Source: Clostridia bacterium (GTDB lineage: Bacteria > Bacillota > Clostridia > Oscillospirales > Acutalibacteraceae). Taken from it: a stretch of DNA of 52,098 nucleotides. This document shows, in pieces, positions 47,630-52,098 of the stretch. Both the position numbers and the translations under genes were made by a program. The number at the start of each line of letters is the position of its first letter. Within the stretch, counting starts at the first letter, position 1. The stretch covers positions 1 through 52,098 of the forward strand of contig JAGBXM010000009.1 of the NCBI GenBank assembly GCA_017629275.1, in the 5' to 3' direction. The notes below the pieces were generated by a model. It was not told where the DNA came from. It did no database searches and saw only the letters and a list, made by a program, of their open reading frames with translations.

Positions 47630-49114
47630 ATGGATAATGATAAAAATATAAAAGATGTCAGTGAAGAAATTGCTGAAAATAGCGCTATACCTGACAATGA
47701 TAATAAGACAGTTGAAGATAAACCCGATAGCGAAAACGCAGTTCCGCAGGAAAACGTAATCGAGTCTGATACTGATGGCGAAGCAGTAGTCGATACGATG
47801 GCTGATGATGAAAAGTCAAAGTCGCCCGTGTATAGTTATACTGCAGGTGATAATGGTATGCCTTCGGTCGAAGAAGAGCGTTATATTCCGTATTCCGAGT
47901 TAAATCCTACAGTTACTTTTAATACGGTAACCAAACCTATCGAAAACGGCTCAAATATGGGGCTTAAAGTGTTTTTTGCTATAATTGCTATAACGATATC
48001 TCTTGTTATTGCGGTGGCTGCAGGGTTTGTTTTTGGGTCAAAATCAGGTGATGGCTTTAAGAACGGTGCTTTTGGCGGCTCGACATCGTTGTCAACAAGA
48101 GATGAGTCGGCAGTTGCCAATGATAAAATTAAAGTTTTTAATAACGTTAACGATTCGATCGTTGCTATTACCGTTTATACAAGTAAAGGTGTTCAGGGTT
48201 ATGCAAGCGGTGTTGTGTATACTTCGGACGGGTACATCATTACTAATGATCACATATATTCGGAAGTTGCTTCTCCTAAGTTTTTAATCACATTTGCCAA
48301 CGGTGCCGAATTAAAAGCCGAATTTGTTGCGGGTGATACAAGAAGCGATCTTGCGGTTTTAAAGGTTAATACAACCGGACTCAAAAAAGCGAGTTTTGCT
48401 GATTCGGATGAGATAAGTATAGGTGAAGACGTTATCGCTATCGGATACCCGCAGGGTGCAGAAGGTAAATCAATTCTCACATCGGGTACGATCTCTTCAA
48501 AAGGTGTCAGAGTATCGTCAACATCAAGTTATTCAATGAAAATGATACAGACCGACACCGCAATCAATCCCGGTAACTCGGGCGGCGCTTTGGTTGATAT
48601 GTATTCGAAGGTCATTGGCATCACTTCAGTTAAACTTGCAGGCACTGAATACGACAATGTGGGATATGCAATTCCTTCAAAAACCGTTGTAAAAATAGTT
48701 GACTCGTTAATCAAAAACAAATATGTTGAAGGACGCGGTCGACTTGGTATTCAGTATACGGCGGTCAACAGTATTATGTCGGAACAGATGGGTATGCCGA
48801 CCGGACTTCAGGTTGCCGTTGTTGATGAGGACAGTCAACTTTATACCAAAATTAAAAAGAATGATATTATTACTCACATTAACGATGTGAAAATTACTGA
48901 GAGTAATATTGCACTTGATATTATCGAAAGTACTGCGCCCGGAGTAACGATGTCATTTACAGTGTATCACGTATCTGACAATACTACCGAAACGGTGTAC
49001 GCATCCCTTTTGCCTGACCAGGGCGGTTCAAGCTACGTCAATAAAATAGCTGACGAGGGAACAGGTCTTCCTTTCGGAAACGGCAGTGAAGACGATTTTT
49101 TCTCTGACCATTAA
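47630..49114 (+). CDS. HtrA/DegP-type membrane serine protease
   Basis: The 494-residue protein has a long acidic cytoplasmic tail (1-108), one transmembrane helix (about 109-133), a trypsin-like domain (about 165-370) and a single C-terminal PDZ domain (about 375-470). The catalytic triad is H208 (NDHIYSEV), D240 (SDLAVLKV) and S317 (GNSGGAL). HtrA proteases degrade misfolded envelope proteins. Its place directly behind a response regulator and kinase suggests an envelope-stress operon like other Firmicutes HtrA loci. AAGGGG precedes the ATG; a terminator follows at 49177. Confidence 0.95.
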   Translation: MDNDKNIKDVSEEIAENSAIPDNDNKTVEDKPDSENAVPQENVIESDTDGEAVVDTMADDEKSKSPVYSYTAGDNGMPSVEEERYIPYSELNPTVTFNTVTKPIENGSNMGLKVFFAIIAITISLVIAVAAGFVFGSKSGDGFKNGAFGGSTSLSTRDESAVANDKIKVFNNVNDSIVAITVYTSKGVQGYASGVVYTSDGYIITNDHIYSEVASPKFLITFANGAELKAEFVAGDTRSDLAVLKVNTTGLKKASFADSDEISIGEDVIAIGYPQGAEGKSILTSGTISSKGVRVSSTSSYSMKMIQTDTAINPGNSGGALVDMYSKVIGITSVKLAGTEYDNVGYAIPSKTVVKIVDSLIKNKYVEGRGRLGIQYTAVNSIMSEQMGMPTGLQVAVVDEDSQLYTKIKKNDIITHINDVKITESNIALDIIESTAPGVTMSFTVYHVSDNTTETVYASLLPDQGGSSYVNKIADEGTGLPFGNGSEDDFFSDH

Positions 49115-49176
49115 AATAAAACAAAAAAACGCTATCAGTAGGAGTTATACTCTAAAGGACAGTACAACAAGTTACG

Positions 49177-49215
49177 AAAACACCCGTAGTTTTTTAAACT
49201 GTGGGTGTTTTTTAT
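49177..49215 (+). terminator. Terminator after htrA
   Basis: AAAACACCC (49177-49185) pairs with GGGTGTTTT (49203-49211), with an inner AGTTT/AAACT pairing, then T-tract. Confidence 0.85.
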
Positions 49216-49231
49216 ATTCTCTTTATTTGTT

Positions 49232-49260
49232 GGTCAAGTTATGCTATAATACAATTGACC
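49232..49260 (+). promoter_or_regulatory. Extended -10 promoter inside an inverted repeat (operator candidate)
   Basis: TGCTATAAT (extended -10, TATAAT at 49245-49250) is enclosed by a perfect inverted repeat GGTCAA (49232-49237) and TTGACC (49255-49260), spaced 17 bases. A good -35 is lacking. The layout fits autoregulation by the downstream XRE protein. Confidence 0.65.
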
Positions 49261-49291
49261 GATAAATAAGATTTTATAAGAGAGTGCTATT

Positions 49292-49897
49292 ATGGAATTT
49301 AATGAAAAATTACAGGAACTCCGAAAGCAAAAAGGTTTTACACAAGTGGAATTGGCAGAATTGCTGTATGTATCCCGAACTGCTATTTCAAAGTGGGAAT
49401 CAGGACGAGGATTCCCGAACATAGAGTCTTTGAAGGCAATATCAAAGTTCTTCTCTGTCTCCTTGGATGAACTGTTGTCCGGCGAAGAGATTCTTGCCAT
49501 TGCAGAAAAAGACCACAAGGAAAAAGAAAGAACGATTCGAGACTTGGTTTTTGGCCTGCTTGACTGTGGTATGGCATTGTTGCTGTTTTTACCTTTCTTC
49601 GGTCAAAAAGCGGATGGCGTTATCAGAGAGGTATCACTCCTTGTTTTGAGTGAAGTTCAGCCGTACTTAAAAACCGCGTACATTATTTTTGTTGGTGTTA
49701 TGATAGTGTTGGGCATTATGACTCTTGCTCTACAAAACTGTCGTCAAAGACTTTGGACTCAGAGCAAAAGTATTTTGTCGCTGACAATAAGTGCCGTTGG
49801 AGTATGCCTTTTCATTATAAGTCAGCAACCCTATGCAGCGGTATTCGTATTTGCGTTTTTGATTATAAAGGCTCTAATGCTGATAAAGCGGCAATGA
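49292..49897 (+). CDS. XRE-family regulator with C-terminal membrane domain
   Basis: The 201-residue protein has a Cro/C1-type helix-turn-helix (about 5-60; LRKQKGFTQVELAELLYVSRTAISKWESG) shown here only in part by position, an acidic/basic linker, and about four hydrophobic segments (about 85-105, 122-145, 155-172 and 176-197). Membrane-tethered XRE regulators are common in gut Firmicutes and sense unknown envelope or peptide signals. Its promoter lies in an inverted repeat that it may bind. A PAP2-like gene follows 111 bases later. Both its ends are marked by palindromes. Confidence 0.87.
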   Translation: MEFNEKLQELRKQKGFTQVELAELLYVSRTAISKWESGRGFPNIESLKAISKFFSVSLDELLSGEEILAIAEKDHKEKERTIRDLVFGLLDCGMALLLFLPFFGQKADGVIREVSLLVLSEVQPYLKTAYIIFVGVMIVLGIMTLALQNCRQRLWTQSKSILSLTISAVGVCLFIISQQPYAAVFVFAFLIIKALMLIKRQ

Positions 49898-49911
49898 TAC
49901 GAAGCGTATCA
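49895..49911 (+). other. Hairpin overlapping the XRE stop codon
   Basis: TGATACG and CGTATCA with loop AAG form a perfect 7-bp stem that begins at the stop codon. No T-tract follows, so it is a weak terminator, RNA stabiliser or binding site. Confidence 0.45.
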
Positions 49912-50008
49912 TCGATGTGACGGCTAAATTCTTTCATTTTTCATTACCTTTCCCTAAACTTGTATTCAGGCGAAATCCAAAATACAAACCAAAAGGATGG
50001 TAGAAAAA

Positions 50009-50650
50009 ATGAAAAGAATTAGAAAAAGCTTTATCGCTTCAATGTGTTTGCTTACAGCGTTTGTGCTGTGGACGTTGGCAATTTGCTTTGTGGATGTGCG
50101 TGCGATTGGCCCGCAAGGTTCATCGGTAGGATTTGCCGGCATCAATGGTTTTGTCCACATTTTGACAGGTGTGCATTTCAGCTTATACAGTATAACGGAT
50201 TGGCTCGGACTTGTGCCGATCTTTGTGTGTATGGGCTTCGGTATATTTGGACTTGTGCAGTGGATCAAGCGTAAAAGTATACGTAAGGTGGATTACGACA
50301 TTCTTGTTTTGGGCGGATTTTATATTGTCACGATTGCCGCCTATTTGTTTTTCGAGAGCGTGGTAATCAATTACAGGCCGGTACTGATAAACGGATATTT
50401 GGAAGCATCTTACCCATCTTCAACAACCTTACTTGTGATGTGCGTTATGCCGACGGCTATAATGCAACTGGGTAGTCGCATAAAGAACAAAGTGCTCCGC
50501 AATATCATTGCTGTTACAATCATAGCATTTATTACCTTTATGGTAATTGGCAGGCTGATTTCCGGCGTACATTGGCTCACGGATATTGTTGGCGGTACGT
50601 TACTAAGCGCAGGACTTGTAATGCTGTATCGTGCTATTATTGGTTTGTGA
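50009..50650 (+). CDS. PAP2-superfamily-like membrane protein with incomplete active site
   Basis: The 213-residue protein has about six transmembrane helices and resembles PAP2 lipid phosphatases, which dephosphorylate undecaprenyl pyrophosphate or phosphatidate at the membrane. Motif 3 is intact (GRLISGVHWLTD: R182, H188, D192) and motif 1 keeps R123-P124, but the motif 1 lysine position is Glu116 and motif 2 reads PSST (136-139) instead of PSGH. It may be a divergent phosphatase or a non-catalytic relative. ATG 50009 is preferred since AAGGA lies about 11 bases upstream; the ATG at 49997 overlaps that site. It may share a transcript with the XRE gene. Confidence 0.75.
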   Translation: MKRIRKSFIASMCLLTAFVLWTLAICFVDVRAIGPQGSSVGFAGINGFVHILTGVHFSLYSITDWLGLVPIFVCMGFGIFGLVQWIKRKSIRKVDYDILVLGGFYIVTIAAYLFFESVVINYRPVLINGYLEASYPSSTTLLVMCVMPTAIMQLGSRIKNKVLRNIIAVTIIAFITFMVIGRLISGVHWLTDIVGGTLLSAGLVMLYRAIIGL

Positions 50651-50700
50651 GTTGGGTAAATTCCAATTTATCGAATAGATGATATTTGTTTAGAAAAGGG

Positions 50701-50845
50701 TTTTAGGTTCTCCTAAAAAGTGGAAAATGTGCCGTACATTTTCCCTGCTTGCTACGGTATGAGACAAAATTAAGAGCTGTGTAGAAATTTTCTACACAGC
50801 TCTTTTACTATCCTTTAGGGTACAACGCCTAAGGATAGCGTTTTT
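50701..50845. terminator. Cluster of four hairpins between convergent PAP2-like and beta-galactosidase genes
   Basis: Four successive palindromes occupy the gap. 50701-50718: TTTTAGG/CCTAAAA, 7 bp. 50722-50744: GGAAAATGT/ACATTTTCC, 9 bp. 50772-50804: about 14-16 bp, A-rich left and T-rich right flank, a bidirectional terminator. 50808-50838: an 11-bp stem with one bulged base, followed by CGTTTTTTG, a plus-strand terminator. The first two have no T-tract. Confidence 0.8.
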
Positions 50846-50856
50846 TGTTTTACACA

Positions 50857-52098
50857 TTATTTTTTGAGAATCAGAGTGCCGAATCCACTGACAGTGAATT
50901 TGCCGGTTAAGGTCTTACCGGTGTCAACCTCAGTCCATTTTATAGCGGTTTCAGTTTCAAAATCGTCGGGAGTGTAGTTTTCAAGGAAAACATAAACATT
51001 CTCTCCGTCGGTTCTTGAATGTGCGGTTACACCTTTTTTGAGTACACCGTCAAATTCAGACTTAACACCGACCTCGTCTAAAATATCGTTGACAACCTTT
51101 TGCGTGAAGCTGCCGTCATCACGGAAGGCGATGTAATATGCTTTGCCTTCGCCAAAGTTGTTGACGGTGTATGCAGGCATACCTTTGTAGAAGTCAGAAT
51201 CATACTCTGCAAGCACCTTGGCACCCTCGGAGTGAATCAACTCACAGTAGTCAACAGCCTTAACAATAGTGCCGTCATTAAGCTTAACGGTATTTGATTC
51301 TTCAGGATAAAGGGTATCTATTTCCTCATTCCAAATTCCAAATACCTCTCGAAGTCCTGCGCCCGGCCAACCGCCAAGATGACAAAGATCAATTTCATTG
51401 ACCATACCGGTCATATAAGTACAAACCAAAGTTCCGCCATTTTTGACGAAATCTTTAAATTTCTTACCCAAAGCTTCACTGACCATATAGCGCATAGGAG
51501 CAAAAATAACCTTGTAGTTCGAGAAATCGTGGCTTTCGGCACCTATAATATCTACATCAACACCTTTGCTCCAAAGAGCGTTGTAATATTGGCAGTTGGT
51601 CTGGCTTATCTTTTTGTCGTCACGTTGGAAACCTTGTGCCATATCAAGATCCCACTGATTATCCCAATCATACAACAAACCAACCTTGGGACGGACAACC
51701 GTACCTACGATTTCGTCCAATTTTTCAAGACGCTCACCGACAGATGCAACATCATTAAATACACGGGTGTGTTCGTTGCCGACATGGTCAACAACCGCGC
51801 CGTGGAATTTTTCCGAACTGCCGCGACTCTTTCTCCATTGGAAATACTGCACACTGTCCGAACCGTGAGCAACGGCCTGCATTGAGGAGAGCATGTGTAC
51901 TTTGGGTCTTTTCAACTTGTTGAATTCGTGCCAATTGACGTGGCTGGGCGTACTTTCCATTAGGAAGAAGGGTCTGCAGTTTAAAGAACGCATAAGGTCG
52001 TGACACATAGCAGAATACTGTCCGACATTCACGTCATGCGGAGTGTTTCTCCATCTTGGATAGTTGTCCCACGAAACAAAGTCGATAACCTTTACTAA
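50857..52098 (-). CDS. GH42 beta-galactosidase, N-terminal part outside window
   Basis: The frame is open to the right edge; 413 C-terminal residues are visible. The start SWDNYPRW near the edge and FFLMESTPSHVNW, which carries the nucleophile glutamate, belong to the end of the GH42 TIM barrel; the acid/base Asn-Glu pair lies outside. The trimerisation domain follows (KVGLLYDWDNQW; about 110-330 of the visible part), then the small C-terminal beta domain ending GFGTLILKK. No signal peptide can be judged. GH42 enzymes hydrolyse beta-galactosides, usually intracellular oligosaccharides from plants or host glycans. Confidence 0.93.
   Translation of the reverse strand, partial: LVKVIDFVSWDNYPRWRNTPHDVNVGQYSAMCHDLMRSLNCRPFFLMESTPSHVNWHEFNKLKRPKVHMLSSMQAVAHGSDSVQYFQWRKSRGSSEKFHGAVVDHVGNEHTRVFNDVASVGERLEKLDEIVGTVVRPKVGLLYDWDNQWDLDMAQGFQRDDKKISQTNCQYYNALWSKGVDVDIIGAESHDFSNYKVIFAPMRYMVSEALGKKFKDFVKNGGTLVCTYMTGMVNEIDLCHLGGWPGAGLREVFGIWNEEIDTLYPEESNTVKLNDGTIVKAVDYCELIHSEGAKVLAEYDSDFYKGMPAYTVNNFGEGKAYYIAFRDDGSFTQKVVNDILDEVGVKSEFDGVLKKGVTAHSRTDGENVYVFLENYTPDDFETETAIKWTEVDTGKTLTGKFTVSGFGTLILKK

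Overview
The window looks like chromosome from a low-to-medium GC, anaerobic gut or rumen clostridium, probably Oscillospiraceae/Ruminococcaceae-like. The signs are a rubrerythrin, a clostridial gene order (plsX-rnc-radical SAM-smc-ftsY; yhbY-nadD-yqeK-rsfS-leuS; ftsE-ftsX-M23 hydrolase-S41 protease), Firmicutes-type promoters with TTGACA/TATAAT boxes, frequent TTG and GTG starts with strong Shine-Dalgarno sequences, a secreted cohesin-dockerin protein typical of cellulosome-forming ruminococci, and a GH42 beta-galactosidase. The assignment is inference; no rRNA is present. No IS element, prophage, CRISPR array or intact tRNA was seen.

Layout. 1-3104: minus-strand dTDP-rhamnose operon (glycosyltransferase, rfbD, rfbB, rfbC running off the left edge) with its promoter. 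3105-6090: three single-gene units, namely radC behind a leader of six consecutive hairpins, a one-cohesin/one-dockerin mini-scaffoldin and an MgtC-family membrane protein. 6091-8139: an EF-G paralogue with altered GTPase motifs. 8223-25790: a run of fifteen tightly packed or overlapping genes with no internal terminator (rRNA methylase, dprA, topA, trmFO, plsX, rnc, radical SAM, smc, ftsY, rdgB, yhbY, nadD, yqeK, rsfS, leuS). 25830-32603: rpsU, then yqeG-nfo-aroQ-M24 peptidase, efp with an acidic zinc-ribbon protein, and ispD-ispF-DUF4830-pseudouridine synthase. 32713-33931: a stand-alone sugar-ABC ATPase. 34048-42545: an envelope region with a PucR-type regulator, ftsE, ftsX, an M23 murein hydrolase, an S41 protease, a small antisense BofC-like gene and a class A PBP. 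42556-45349: rubrerythrin, a divergently transcribed AraC regulator, a small sigma factor and a zinc-ribbon protein preceded by a tRNA-like sequence. 45438-49215: response regulator, histidine kinase and HtrA protease. 49232-50650: a membrane-anchored XRE regulator and a PAP2-like protein. 50701-52098: a hairpin cluster and the C-terminal part of a GH42 beta-galactosidase running off the right edge.

How the genes work together. The left operon makes dTDP-L-rhamnose and probably transfers it to a surface glycan. The long run combines chromosome maintenance, tRNA/rRNA modification, phospholipid initiation, protein targeting and ribosome assembly. The ftsEX region pairs a divisome ABC module with the coiled-coil peptidoglycan hydrolase it probably gates. 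The two-component/HtrA operon fits envelope stress sensing. The most unusual items are the hairpin array before radC, the tRNA-like leader at 44922-44989, the mini-scaffoldin, the EF-G paralogue lacking the catalytic histidine, and the XRE/PAP2 pair whose promoter lies inside an inverted repeat.
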